Part shown: piece after piece, positions 9,301-17,579 of the stretch
Numbering within the stretch: position 1 is the first letter of the stretch
Layout of the letters: every line of letters starts with the position of its first letter
Assembly (NCBI GenBank): GCA_016218915.1
Contig: JACRCQ010000016.1
Coordinates: 1 to 64,000 of the forward strand
Reading direction: 5' to 3'
Source: Deltaproteobacteria bacterium
GTDB lineage: Bacteria > Myxococcota_A > Polyangia > Polyangiales > Polyangiaceae
Length of the DNA: 64,000 bases
Notes under the pieces: generated by a model
Databases searched by the model: none
What the model saw: the letters and a program-made list of their open reading frames with translations, nothing else
Told to the model about the DNA's origin: nothing
Made by a program: the position numbers and the translations under genes

Positions 9301-9757
9301 CCTGCTTGCGATGCAGGAAGTCCTCGTAAGCCTCGCGCGCAGCGGTCTTCTCCACGACCTCGGCTTCCTGCCAGCCATCCTCGAGCTTCATGGCAAACCG
9401 GGCAACCGTGGCTCTGGGAGGCAACGCGATGTTGAACCTCCCCTCGAGCGTCCTGCTCTCCGGGTTGTCGAATGCCAGGTGAAGCTCAGTGAACGCCAGG
9501 GGTCCTTCCACGAGCGTGCGCGACTCGATCGACGCCAGCCGCAGCCCGGTTCCATCTGACGCTGTCAGGGTCATCGGGGCGCGGGACGTTCGATGTACGA
9601 TCGGCTTGCCTTCGGGTACTTCCAAAGGCGGTACGACGACGGTGACCTGGGGAGGCGGAACAGGGGCAGGTGCAGTGGCTTGGCAGCCTGAAGATGCCAG
9701 CGTGACGCCTGCGAGACCGCAGAGCGTGAGGCCAGCCCAGCTTGGACGCTTGGACAT
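6359..9757 (-). CDS. VIT/vWA lipoprotein with AgmX/PglI C-terminal domain and TPRs
   Basis: A 1132-residue predicted lipoprotein (signal ending SSGCQ, lipid Cys near residue 25). In order it shows: a VIT domain (about 55-200, with AAREAYEDFLHRKQDPALLEQ); a von Willebrand A domain (about 265-440, MIDAS DTSAS, later VIVITDGVATAGE); a Gly-rich linker (about 640-700); an AgmX/PglI C-terminal module (about 705-800, with CYENGLRANPNLQGRVAVRFV); a TPR-like helical region; and a C-terminal beta domain containing NWETDANDVDFHIYD. VIT-vWA pairs mediate metal-dependent protein binding. The AgmX/PglI module is characteristic of Myxococcota. The combination suggests an outer-membrane or periplasmic scaffold; the partner is unknown. 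Confidence 0.85.
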   Translation of the reverse strand: MSKRPSWAGLTLCGLAGVTLASSGCQATAPAPVPPPQVTVVVPPLEVPEGKPIVHRTSRAPMTLTASDGTGLRLASIESRTLVEGPLAFTELHLAFDNPESRTLEGRFNIALPPRATVARFAMKLEDGWQEAEVVEKTAAREAYEDFLHRKQDPALLEQAAGNEFSARVFPIFARARKEIIISYAQELTSGATPVVPLQGLTQIEQLDVSVRQAKADRPFQALKKEKYTPSGDFGFDPTVLKPGPGVRSGNLAIVRVQPKLDATPEPLGSAVILIDTSASRALGLEEELRVLDGLVRKVGIDGGAGAKVAIACFDQTVDTVFEGSPSAFGEAEKGKIRARQALGASDLEQALRWAGQHSMPSGIRRVIVITDGVATAGETKESRLRQEVSALGSAGIQRLDAVAIGGLRDDAMLRGLVTSGLAHDGVVAEAEDDLAAIERKLTRSTKSGIAVQVEGATWSWPARLDGVQPGDEALVYTDVMEGQPVRVKLGNEPVQAYQLASVDRPLVERAWARARIESLLERERAEGSREDFANEIVSLSTRHRVLSPYTSMLVLETEADYERFKIDRRALSDILVVKDAAVVSMHRDPFDSKRRAAQIAGDSPVASSAPSRPGAAPAPTQPPRVVTAPPSAGPSDSIGESFGAGGLGLVGIGEGGGGLGEGIGLGNIGTLGHGAGTGTGQGFGSGHGRLGGSHRTTNAPQVRMGATTVSGRLPPEVIQRIVRQNFGRFRLCYENGLRANPNLQGRVAVRFVIDRAGAVSSVTNAGSDLPDQGVVSCVVRSFHGLSFPQPEGGIVTVYYPILFSPGGGPVTPGRPPAPEKPVVADPYTGKFKELMAAIASGHADKAIERAHEWRASAAGDVLSYIALGEAAEAKTDWVLAARAYGSVIDLFPARADLRRFAGERLERVRDAQAQRLALDSFAKAKEQRPDHPSSYRLLAFAQLRAGEHEKAFATLVEAVGRHYPAGRFAGVDRILREDLGLVAAAWMKADPKQGDAILDRLKKAGGTVENAPSIRFVLNWETDANDVDFHIYDDKGGHAWYSKKQLASGGELYADVMTGYGPECFTIRKPKAQRAGTYTLQANYYARGPMGYGMGKLEVIDHDGKGGLVFEQHPYVVMVDRGFVDLGVIKK

Positions 9758-9850
9758 GATGGCTCCTGAGGGCGAGTATGCCGTTCAGACAGCCCGTATG
9801 CTCGCAGGTTCCAGGGCGTCAGATAAGGACTTTTCAGGGCAGAGCAGCGC

Positions 9851-10744
9851 TCAATCCACCCTGTGCACGCCGCGCGCCCCGATCTTCAGCTCGAGCCTGA
9901 GAAGCCCGGCCTGGGTCATCTGCGCCCGCCACGCCTCGCACGCGTCCCTGGCTCCCACGCACAAAACCACGTCGCCGCCCCCTGCGCCTGACGGCATCAC
10001 CACGACACCATCCGGATGCGCGCGACCTGCTATCTCCCTGAGCCACTCGGGCACGATCGGAGCGTTGGACCAGTCACCGAGCGACGACAGCCCCACGACC
10101 TGATCGCGCAGCGCTTCGGTGAAGTTCTGGGGCTTGGTGGCATTCACAGCCCGTCGCGCTGCATCCGTGAGGGTCGCGATGATGTCCGTGTAGCCAGCTC
10201 CGTTCGACCGTGCAAACACCCTCACGCGTGCGAGCATGTCCGAGGTCGAAGCTGCGGTGCTCGACGAGTACACGTCGATGTGAACACCTTCGGGCAGGGT
10301 CAGCTCCCTGGACAGCACCTTGCCTGTGTTGTCCAGCCAGCACACGCGCGTGAGCCCGAGCGCGCTCGTTGCCACATCGATACCGCTGCCTCCGCCCTGC
10401 GCTTCCCGATGCGCGCGCAGCGCAGTGGGCAGAACGCGCTCTGCAACCGTGGCTTCGTCGAGCTCCGGGTGCTCCGCAAAGGTCAGCGCAGCAAGAGCCG
10501 CTACCACCATGGCCGCGCTCGATCCCAGCCCGAGCTTGCGATCGCCTGATCGAAGGGAGGAGGCATCGATGTACGGAGCTCGCTCCACGCCGACTGCACA
10601 TCGGACCTCCGGCGTGACGAACAGCGCCGGGCGTTCGGTGTCTGCGAGCACGTAGCGATCGACCGCTGCAACGATCGCCGGGGCCCGCTCGAGCACCGCG
10701 TAGGCGCCTGACAGGACGACTTTTCCAGGAGCACGCACCTTCAT
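9851..10744 (-). CDS. mvaK2: Phosphomevalonate kinase
   Basis: A 297-residue GHMP-superfamily kinase that phosphorylates 5-phosphomevalonate to 5-diphosphomevalonate in isoprenoid synthesis. Seen are motif 1 (KVRAPGKVVLSGAYAVLE), the ATP loop LGLGSSAAMVVAA, the phosphomevalonate-kinase-type string QGGGSGIDVATS, and the C-terminal motif PSGAGGGDVVLCV. The ATG at 10744 overlaps the TGA of the decarboxylase gene (ATGA), indicating an operon. The longer open frame upstream is a shadow of that gene. Mevalonate kinase is the main alternative, but the QGGGSGIDVA string and the pairing with the decarboxylase favour this call. Confidence 0.88.
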   Translation of the reverse strand: MKVRAPGKVVLSGAYAVLERAPAIVAAVDRYVLADTERPALFVTPEVRCAVGVERAPYIDASSLRSGDRKLGLGSSAAMVVAALAALTFAEHPELDEATVAERVLPTALRAHREAQGGGSGIDVATSALGLTRVCWLDNTGKVLSRELTLPEGVHIDVYSSSTAASTSDMLARVRVFARSNGAGYTDIIATLTDAARRAVNATKPQNFTEALRDQVVGLSSLGDWSNAPIVPEWLREIAGRAHPDGVVVMPSGAGGGDVVLCVGARDACEAWRAQMTQAGLLRLELKIGARGVHRVD

Positions 10745-11730
10745 GCTTCGGTGACCTCCACGCTCGCGTCCTGTCCGACGCGCGACTCGATCGTTCGTAG
10801 GACCCCCGGCACGGACGCAAGGTGCTCTGCCACGCGCGCTGCTTGCTCGGGCGAGGTCAGGACCTTGACATGGGGACCGGCGTCGATGGTCACCCAAGCC
10901 TGGACGCCCTGCTCGCGCAGCCTTCGCACTGCCTCGACGCATGCGAGGGTCGCGGGCTCGAGGTACACGAGGGGCGGCTGGGAAGCCATTGCGCAGGCGT
11001 GCATCGACAAGGCGCTGTGCTCGGCCGCTTCGCCGAGGGCCACGAGATTCCTGTCCAGGATCGCCTTTTGAACGCGATCGGCGAGACCGCGGCTCATCTC
11101 GATCCAGGGCCCGTAGTAGGGGCTGGTGGAGGCGGTGTGACGCATGCCCTCGGTCGAGCCCACGCGCTTGGGGCCCAGGGACGTGACTGCGACCACGACG
11201 CGGATGTCCCAGTGCCCGGCAGGCGCAATGGGCGAGGCTGCAAGCGTGCGCTGGCCGGGGGCGCCTGCCTCGAGGCGCACGAACCCGCCGAAGATGCTCC
11301 GCGCTGCCGAGGCGCTCGCACGTCGAGCCATGTCGCTGGCCATGGCACGGTCGATCGGAAGCCCTGCCGCAGCCATGGATGCGAGGGCGAGGGCGGCAAA
11401 GCCCGAGGCGCTCGAGGCGAGCCCTGAGCCGGTGGGGAAGGAGTTGTGGCTCGTGATGCGTGCAAAGCTCTTCGATCCGGCCATTGCGCGCACCTCGTCG
11501 AGCAGGCGCGCGGCTCGCTTCAGCCCACGCCCCTGGACTCGTACCGCATCGAGCGTCAGCTCGTCGGCTTCCAGCGCATCGTCGAACTGCACCTCGGTCT
11601 GCGTCGAGAGCGCATCCAGCGTCACCGACACGCTGGGAACCGCGGGCAGATTCTGCTCCGGGTCGGCTTTTCCCCAGTACTTGGCGAGCGCGATGTTCGC
11701 ATGGGCCCGTGCTGTCGCTCGAACGTGCAT
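10741..11730 (-). CDS. mvaD: Diphosphomevalonate decarboxylase
   Basis: Decarboxylates mevalonate 5-diphosphate to isopentenyl diphosphate using ATP. The 329 residues match the family in length and motifs: ANIALAKYWGK at the N-terminus, NSFPTGSGLASSASGFAAL (ATP/GHMP loop), and ARSIFGGFVRLE. It lies between a FAH-family gene (20 nt upstream) and mvaK2 (overlapping), all leftward. HMG-CoA synthase, HMG-CoA reductase, mevalonate kinase and an IPP isomerase are not in this window. Confidence 0.95.
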   Translation of the reverse strand: MHVRATARAHANIALAKYWGKADPEQNLPAVPSVSVTLDALSTQTEVQFDDALEADELTLDAVRVQGRGLKRAARLLDEVRAMAGSKSFARITSHNSFPTGSGLASSASGFAALALASMAAAGLPIDRAMASDMARRASASAARSIFGGFVRLEAGAPGQRTLAASPIAPAGHWDIRVVVAVTSLGPKRVGSTEGMRHTASTSPYYGPWIEMSRGLADRVQKAILDRNLVALGEAAEHSALSMHACAMASQPPLVYLEPATLACVEAVRRLREQGVQAWVTIDAGPHVKVLTSPEQAARVAEHLASVPGVLRTIESRVGQDASVEVTEA

Positions 11731-11750
11731 CTGTGGTCCTCGCGAGCCTG

Positions 11751-12653
11751 TCAGCTAACCGGCGCCCAGCAATGCACTCCCTTGCGTGGTGCCGTGGACA
11801 CGACCACCCCCGCAAGCGCACCCACGTCGGCGACTTCGACCGAGATGCGATCACCGTCGCGCAGCGCACGTGCCCCATCGCTCGACACCTTGGCGAGCGG
11901 GCCTGATGCGACGACGTCGCCGGCAAAGAGCTCGGCACCCTCGCTGGCGAACGCGATCATCTCGGCAAAGCTCGAGCGCCACGGCCGCGGGCGCGCAGCC
12001 ACGATCTTGTCGCCATTGATCGAGATCGACACCTCGCAGCCGGCAGGATCGAACGGGCCTTCCGGCACGGTCAGCCAGGGGCCGAGCTGGCCGCAGCGGA
12101 ACCTTCCCCATCCGGGCGACAGACGCTCGCGCGAAGGCAAGGTCCAGAGCGACATCGTGGCGTAGCCGATGATCGCGCGCTGCGCCTGCTCGGGCGTTGC
12201 GTTGCGCAGATCGTCGCCGAGGATCGCGGCTACTTCCACGGCGAGCTCCGGGCTGGGCTCATCGGACGGGATCTGCAGGGGAGCTTCGTGTCCGCGCAGG
12301 CAGCGTCCGAATCCGCGCCTGAACGAGGGCACCGGATCTTCCACGCGGACGTCGAACTCGAGCAGCGCCGGGTTTGCGATGGTGGGGGTGAGGAACATGC
12401 AGACGCGCGGATCGAGGATGGCGCTCTCCGGGGCTTCACCCTCGGCGATGCACTCGATCACCTCGTCGAGCCCAGCCAGTCCCAACGAAAAGACCCGCCG
12501 GCTGAAGCTCGAAGCTTCGGCGAATCGCGTGGGAGACCACTCCAGGTCGAAGACGCGATCGAGCTCGGGCACGCTGAGCAGCTGGCCGCGATGCTGGATC
12601 GCGAGCAACTCGACTCCCGAGTGCAGGACGTTGGCAATGCGCAGGGCTGGCAT
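11751..12653 (-). CDS. Fumarylacetoacetate hydrolase (FAH) family protein
   Basis: About 300 residues with the FAH-superfamily C-terminal fold: SPELAVEVAAILG, AIIGYATMS, FDVRVEDP, and a late SFAEMIAFASEGAELFAGD followed by LRDGDRISVEV. The superfamily covers C-C hydrolases and acylpyruvases, usually magnesium-dependent, so the substrate is open. I prefer the ATG at 12653 (MPALRIANVL) over the first in-frame start at 12725 because the extra 24 residues are low-complexity and family members begin near the later Met. It lies 20 nt upstream of mvaD, but a role in isoprenoid synthesis is not known. Confidence 0.75.
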   Translation of the reverse strand: MPALRIANVLHSGVELLAIQHRGQLLSVPELDRVFDLEWSPTRFAEASSFSRRVFSLGLAGLDEVIECIAEGEAPESAILDPRVCMFLTPTIANPALLEFDVRVEDPVPSFRRGFGRCLRGHEAPLQIPSDEPSPELAVEVAAILGDDLRNATPEQAQRAIIGYATMSLWTLPSRERLSPGWGRFRCGQLGPWLTVPEGPFDPAGCEVSISINGDKIVAARPRPWRSSFAEMIAFASEGAELFAGDVVASGPLAKVSSDGARALRDGDRISVEVADVGALAGVVVSTAPRKGVHCWAPVS

Positions 12654-12748
12654 GGCTTGAGAACCTGGCGCCCGAACCGGGGGGGCCAGTTCCAGGAGTG
12701 TGGCATGCCACGGGCGCGGAGTCACCGATCAGGCATCGGATTGTGCAT

Positions 12749-12771
12749 GGGGACGTCCCCCCGGGGGCGTC
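12749..12771. promoter_or_regulatory. GC-rich palindromes between divergent genes
   Basis: GGGGACGTCCCC (12749-12760) is a perfect 12 bp palindrome. It overlaps a second hairpin in which GACGTCCCCC pairs with GGGGGCGTC, with one bulged T. The site lies in the 224 bp between the FAH gene and the aminotransferase. It could be an operator or a transcript-end hairpin. Confidence 0.3.
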
Positions 12772-12877
12772 ACTTTTCCGCCGTGGCCCTGGGCAGCCCC
12801 CCTCAGGCTGGGCCCCACAATCCCCCTCCGTCGCTCTACCCCTTGCGCCACTGATCGTCTAGAACGGTTGCGGCACC

Positions 12878-14065
12878 ATGAAGATCTCCGAACGAGGACA
12901 AAAGGTCCCCCCCTCCCCCATCCGTAAGCTCGTTCCCTTTGCCGAGATGGCAAAGGACAAGGGCGTTACCGTCCACCATCTGAACATCGGGCAGCCCGAC
13001 GTAGCCACGCCCCAGCAGTTCTTCGATGCGGTGGCCACGTTCCCGGACAAGGTGGTGGCCTATGGCCATTCGCTGGGGTTTGCGACGCTTCGCAAGGCGA
13101 TGGCCGCCTACTACCAGCGCCTGGGATACGACGTGCAGGTCGATCACCTTACAATCACGACCGGGGGCTCGGAAGCCATCCTGTTCGCGATGATGGCGAT
13201 CTGCGATGCAGGCGACGAGATCCTGTGCTTCGAGCCGTTCTACACCAACTACAACGGATATGCGGTGCAGGCTTGCGTGACGTTGGCGCCCGTGCGCTGC
13301 ATGGTTGAAGACGGCTACCACCTGCCGCCGCGCGCCCAGATCGAAGCGAAGATCGGCCCGCGCACCAAGGCAATCCTGGTCTGCTCGCCCAACAATCCCA
13401 CAGGCACCGTCCTGCGTCGCGACGAGATGCAGATGCTCGTGGACATCGCCCGCGAGCGCGACCTGTTCATCATCTCCGACGAGGCCTATCGCGAGTTCGT
13501 CTACGGCGAGGTCCCGCACACGAGCATCATGCAGTTCCCGGAGATCTCCGATCGCACCGTACTCATGGACTCGCTCAGCAAGCGCTACAGCCTGTGCGGC
13601 GCGCGCGTGGGCTGCGTCATCGCCCACAACCCGGATCTGCGTCGTACGTTCCTTCACCTCGGCCAGGCGCGGCTATGCTCGCCTTCGCTCGAGCAGCACG
13701 GGTCGATCCCCCTGATGTCGCTGGGGGACGACTACTTCAAGGGCGTGCAGGCGGAGTACAAGCGTCGGCGCGACACGGTCATGAAGGGGCTGGCCGAGAT
13801 TCCCAACGTGCAATGCCGCACGCCCGAGGGCGCCTTCTACGTGATGGCGAGGGTGCCGGTGAAGGACGCTGGCCGGTTTGCTCAGTGGCTTCTGACCAAC
13901 TTCCGTCTGGATCAGGAGACGGTCATGGTGGCGCCTGGGGACGGCTTCTATGCGACGCCTGGGCTGGGCATGGATGAGATCCGGATCGCGTACGTGCTCG
14001 AAGTGGATCGCCTCGAGCGCGCAATGCGGTGCCTCAAGCAGGGGCTGGAGCAGTACAAGGATTGA
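12878..14065 (+). CDS. Pyridoxal-phosphate aminotransferase, aspartate type
   Basis: A 395-residue fold type I class I/II aminotransferase. The N-terminal LNIGQPDVATP, the NNPTG-containing VCSPNNPTGTV, the ISDEAYREFVYG segment with the PLP-ring Asp, the Schiff-base Lys in SLSKRYSLCGARVG, and the C-terminal Arg in MDEIRIAYV are all present. The family transfers amino groups between amino acids and 2-oxo acids. Exact specificity (aspartate, aromatic or branched substrates) is not decidable. An aromatic specificity would supply the aryl-pyruvates used by the iorAB cluster 40 kb away, but nothing here links them. It is probably monocistronic. Confidence 0.9.
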   Translation: MKISERGQKVPPSPIRKLVPFAEMAKDKGVTVHHLNIGQPDVATPQQFFDAVATFPDKVVAYGHSLGFATLRKAMAAYYQRLGYDVQVDHLTITTGGSEAILFAMMAICDAGDEILCFEPFYTNYNGYAVQACVTLAPVRCMVEDGYHLPPRAQIEAKIGPRTKAILVCSPNNPTGTVLRRDEMQMLVDIARERDLFIISDEAYREFVYGEVPHTSIMQFPEISDRTVLMDSLSKRYSLCGARVGCVIAHNPDLRRTFLHLGQARLCSPSLEQHGSIPLMSLGDDYFKGVQAEYKRRRDTVMKGLAEIPNVQCRTPEGAFYVMARVPVKDAGRFAQWLLTNFRLDQETVMVAPGDGFYATPGLGMDEIRIAYVLEVDRLERAMRCLKQGLEQYKD

Positions 14066-14177
14066 CCCACCTGGAAGCAGCGGCGCGATTGCGCTACCAT
14101 GAACCTGCCGGATGACGGGCCGCGGCGACATTTTCTCGACGCGGCTCGCCTGGGCCTGAGCTCATGGATATCGCAAG

Positions 14178-15590
14178 ATGACCGACCGATCGCCCTGGAA
14201 CGCCCCTGGGGCGGGATCGCCCGAGCCTGGTGCGAGCCCGACGCGAATCCTCGTGCTCGGCGACACGTCCGTGCCCAATGACTCGGTCGTCCAGCAGCTC
14301 CGCAGCGGCTTTCCCAATGCCGTGCTCCGTGACGTCTGCGATTCGACCGCGTTCGAGCATGCGCTCGAGCAGGGCGATTTCGATCTCGTGGTCACCGGCC
14401 AGAAGCTCGACTGGATCGAAGGCGCCAGCGTGGCCCGCAAGGTCCGGAGCCGATGGCCGGATCGGCTCGTGGTGATGTACACCGCCAACAACGGCACCAC
14501 GGCTGCGATCGACGTCCCGAGCGGCGAGTTCAGCGAGCACGAGGTTGAGGACTCCTCGGTCCGCAAGCTCACCTCTGCCGTACGCGATGCCCTCGAGCAG
14601 GCCAATGGTCGCAGGGCTGTCTTCGAGGCGGAAACCCGGTTCCAAGGGCTGTACGACTCGGTGCCTGTGGGACTGTACCGCACCACGATTGACGGGCAGA
14701 TCATCGACGTGAACGCGGCGATGGTGCAGCTGCTCAACTACCCGGACCGCGAGAGCCTGCTGCGTGCCAATGCTGCCGCCATGTACGTCAACCCGCTCGA
14801 TCGCGAGCGCGGCGTGAGCATGACCCGGCGGGACGGGTTGCTGCAGGACTTCGAGGTACAGCTGCGGCGATACGACGGCAGCCCGATCTGGGTGCTGGAC
14901 AATGTCCGGGCCGTGCGAGGGCCGGGCGGTCGCGTCGAGTTCTTCCTGGGAAGCCTGCAGGACATCTCGCATCGCAAGAAGACCGACGAGGTCCTCGAGC
15001 GGAGCCTCGAATCCCTCAATCGCGCCATGAAGGGCACGATCGAGGCCATGGCCGTCATCTCCGAGATGCGCGACCCCTACACCGCAGGCCACCAGAAGCG
15101 GGTCGCCAAGCTTGCGTCCGCCATTGCGGTCGCCCTGGGGCTGCCTGCGGATCGCGTCGAGGGCGTGCGCCTGGCCGGCCTGATCCACGACATCGGCAAG
15201 ATCTCCGTTCCCCACGAGATCCTGAGCAAGCCGGGGCGCCTGACCACCATCGAGTTCAACCTCATCCGCGTGCACCCCGAGGTCGGCTACGAGGTGCTCA
15301 AGCGGGTCGACTTCCCCTGGCCGCTCGCAAAGATCGTGCTGCAGCACCACGAGGTGCTCGACGGCTCAGGCTACCCCTACGGGGTGAAGGCAGAGGAGAT
15401 CCTGCTGGAAGCCAGGATCATCGGTGTTGCCGACGTGGTCGAGGCCATGGCTTCGCATCGACCGTACCGTCCGTCGCTGGGCATCGAGCGCGCCCTGGAG
15501 CAGGTCGAGGAGTTCCGCGGAAGGCTCTACGACTCCAAGGTGGTAGGCGCGTGCCTCGAGCTGTTCGACAGCGGATTCGCCTTTGAGTGA
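14178..15590 (+). CDS. PAS / HD-GYP phosphodiesterase-like protein with degenerate receiver
   Basis: A 470-residue signalling protein. Residues about 22-140 look like a response-regulator receiver (RILVLGDTSVPND, FDLVVTGQKLDW), but the usual phospho-acceptor Asp position reads T-G, so it is probably not phosphorylated. Residues about 150-268 are a PAS domain (LYDSVPVGLYRTTIDGQII to GSLQDISHRKK). Residues about 285-470 are HD-GYP, with HDIGK at 337-341, HPEVGYEVL, and HHEVLDGSGYPYG at 390-402. HD-GYP domains hydrolyse cyclic di-GMP, and the metal and GYP residues are intact. It has no membrane segment, so it should be cytoplasmic. Confidence 0.9.
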   Translation: MTDRSPWNAPGAGSPEPGASPTRILVLGDTSVPNDSVVQQLRSGFPNAVLRDVCDSTAFEHALEQGDFDLVVTGQKLDWIEGASVARKVRSRWPDRLVVMYTANNGTTAAIDVPSGEFSEHEVEDSSVRKLTSAVRDALEQANGRRAVFEAETRFQGLYDSVPVGLYRTTIDGQIIDVNAAMVQLLNYPDRESLLRANAAAMYVNPLDRERGVSMTRRDGLLQDFEVQLRRYDGSPIWVLDNVRAVRGPGGRVEFFLGSLQDISHRKKTDEVLERSLESLNRAMKGTIEAMAVISEMRDPYTAGHQKRVAKLASAIAVALGLPADRVEGVRLAGLIHDIGKISVPHEILSKPGRLTTIEFNLIRVHPEVGYEVLKRVDFPWPLAKIVLQHHEVLDGSGYPYGVKAEEILLEARIIGVADVVEAMASHRPYRPSLGIERALEQVEEFRGRLYDSKVVGACLELFDSGFAFE

Positions 15591-15654
15591 GCCACAACCT
15601 GCGGCTCGGGACGTCATCCTTGCGGTGATCCGATCGCACCGATAGGCTGTAGCC

Positions 15655-17022
15655 ATGGTGGGATCGAGGTTGCGGGCGCTTGCGCTGGTGGGCTTGACGG
15701 CTTGGACGAGTGGGGCTGGATGCGGTGGAGCTGGAGACAGCTCCGGCGAACCCTATGGTCCGGGGAATGACGGCGGAGTTGACGGCAGCGCCGGGCAAGG
15801 AGGCAGCGCTGGCGCGGCAGGGGCAGCCGGAGGGGCAGGCGCAGGCGGAAACTCCGGCACCGGGGGAGCCGGAGGCGGCGGCGCAGCTGGCACTGGCGGA
15901 AATGCCGGGGCCGCGGGGAGCGTTGGCGGAAGCAGCGGCGCAGGTGGCGCCGCAGGTACCGCGGGCAACGCTGGCAACGCTGGCAACGCTGGCAGCGCGG
16001 GCACCGCGTTGGGGCCCTTCACCATCGGCGGCGTGGTGGGCGGCCTGCTCGGAACCGGCCTGGTGCTGCAGAACAACGGCGGCGACGACCTTCCCATTCC
16101 TGCGAGCGATCTGTTCACGTTCAAGACCCCGATCCCGAGCGGCCAGACCTACCAGGTCACCGCGCTCCAGCAGCCCACGGGACCGGACCAGGTCTGCACC
16201 ATCACGAACGGATCAGGCACCGTGGGCAGCGCCAATGTCACCAACGTGCAGGTGATCTGCGAGCTCAAGGACACGGATGGCGACAAGATCCCGGACATCT
16301 CCGACCCCTTCCCGAACGACGCCACCAAGCCGGTGGTGGGCAAGTCGAACACGGTCTACGCGCACACTTCCTCCCAGCTCTTCACCATGGATGTGACCAG
16401 CCACGCCATCGCCAGCGTGGGAACCTTCCATGGATCCGGCTTCTCCGGCTCGATGACCGACGTCGCGCTCGACGAGTTTGCGGTGCTCTACGGCGTCACG
16501 TTCAACGATCTGTACGTGTGCGATGCGACGAACGCGGAGTGCTTCCACCTGGCGACGCTTCCGCAGAGCTTCAACGGGCTCACGATGGTTCCCAGGGGCA
16601 CGCTCGATCCGATCCAGGACGCGCTGGTGGGGATCGCGAACGCAGGCGATTGGTACCGGATCCAGCTCGTGGGGACCGCGCAGGCGAAGCTCACGCAGAT
16701 CGGCTCGTACGGCGGCGGCTACACCAATGCGGGCGACGCGTTCTCCATCAGCGGCGTGGGGACGTTCGCAGCCGTGAACAAGAGCGGCGCAGGCAGCAAC
16801 GTGATCGTCAAGGCCAACCCGCTCAACGGAAACGTCCAATCCGAGCTGGGACCCACCACGGGCTACTCGACCGTGTACGGCCTGGCAGGTTGGCAGGGCG
16901 CCATCTTCGCGTTCGACGCGGGCGGAGACGTGTTCAGCATCGATCCGAACACTGCTGCCGTCCAGCTGATCTCCCACACCACCCACGCCTGGTGGGGGGC
17001 GGGTGTGACCACGCGTCTGTGA
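15655..17022 (+). CDS. Gly/Ala-rich surface lipoprotein
   Basis: A 455-residue predicted lipoprotein (MVGSRL start, hydrophobic stretch, lipobox TSGAGC). Residues about 35-120 are a collagen-like low-complexity stretch of Gly, Ala and Ser without a strict GXY period. A small beta domain follows (LVLQNNGGDDLPI to TNVQVICE), of a type repeated in many bacterial surface proteins. After a calcium-binding-like DTDGDKIPDISDPFPND (TSP3-type) comes a region of about 220 residues that could be a propeller-like sheet domain. No enzyme motif was seen. It is likely anchored to the outer membrane; function unknown. Confidence 0.75.
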   Translation: MVGSRLRALALVGLTAWTSGAGCGGAGDSSGEPYGPGNDGGVDGSAGQGGSAGAAGAAGGAGAGGNSGTGGAGGGGAAGTGGNAGAAGSVGGSSGAGGAAGTAGNAGNAGNAGSAGTALGPFTIGGVVGGLLGTGLVLQNNGGDDLPIPASDLFTFKTPIPSGQTYQVTALQQPTGPDQVCTITNGSGTVGSANVTNVQVICELKDTDGDKIPDISDPFPNDATKPVVGKSNTVYAHTSSQLFTMDVTSHAIASVGTFHGSGFSGSMTDVALDEFAVLYGVTFNDLYVCDATNAECFHLATLPQSFNGLTMVPRGTLDPIQDALVGIANAGDWYRIQLVGTAQAKLTQIGSYGGGYTNAGDAFSISGVGTFAAVNKSGAGSNVIVKANPLNGNVQSELGPTTGYSTVYGLAGWQGAIFAFDAGGDVFSIDPNTAAVQLISHTTHAWWGAGVTTRL

Positions 17023-17052
17023 GCACAATTCTCGTAGAGCCGGGACGATTCG

Positions 17053-17484
17053 TCAGTTGCGCTTGCCGGCGAGCAGCGTGCCGTACGCTGTCACCAGGAT
17101 CGCGTCGCCGTCGAGCTTGACCTTGAAGTCGTTGATCAGCCGGGTATCGCCCTTGTAGCGCTTGCGGCGGTCCTGCATCATGCGATCGAGCAGGGCGGCT
17201 GCAGCGGGCGGCGCAGCAGCGAGGGTGCGCTCCAGGTCCTGGCGTGCTTGTGCGAACTCCACGGCTCCACCCTGATCCTCGATCAAGGGAAGGTTCCAGG
17301 CCACGGTGGCGAGCGTGAGCGCTGCGCGAACGAACTCGATCGTGGGCTCCCCAGGGATCGCGTCGAGGATCGGCTCGGCAAAGTCCATGAGCGTATCCGA
17401 CAGCTTGGGAAGGTCCGGGGATTCGGCCTTGCTCGTGCGCGATCCCTTCGGAGTGCCCGGCTTCTTCTGCCTGGTGGATGCCAT
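17053..17484 (-). CDS. Hypothetical protein, 143 residues
   Basis: I do not recognise the family. Starting from the ATG at 17484, the protein has a basic, Ser/Lys-rich first 25 residues (STRQKKPGTPKGSRTSK), a central helix-rich section, and a short C-terminal beta-like part (INDFKVKLDGDAILVTAYG). It has no signal peptide or membrane segment, so it is probably cytoplasmic. An upstream in-frame start (17550) would add 22 residues with no matching features. It ends 30 nt from the lipoprotein gene's stop (convergent) and is divergent to the kinase gene. Confidence 0.6.
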   Translation of the reverse strand: MASTRQKKPGTPKGSRTSKAESPDLPKLSDTLMDFAEPILDAIPGEPTIEFVRAALTLATVAWNLPLIEDQGGAVEFAQARQDLERTLAAAPPAAAALLDRMMQDRRKRYKGDTRLINDFKVKLDGDAILVTAYGTLLAGKRN

Positions 17485-17579
17485 GGCGGCCAAGCTAGCA
17501 CGAACCACGGTGCAGGCGAGCGGATTGCTATCCCTGGGGCTGGTTGACAAACTTCGCGCCGCACCGCTAACTGTACGCC

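Noticed and set aside
12654..12725. N-terminal extension of the FAH-family protein
   Set aside because: The extra 24 residues are Pro/Ala-rich and unlike the family start; the later ATG fits better.
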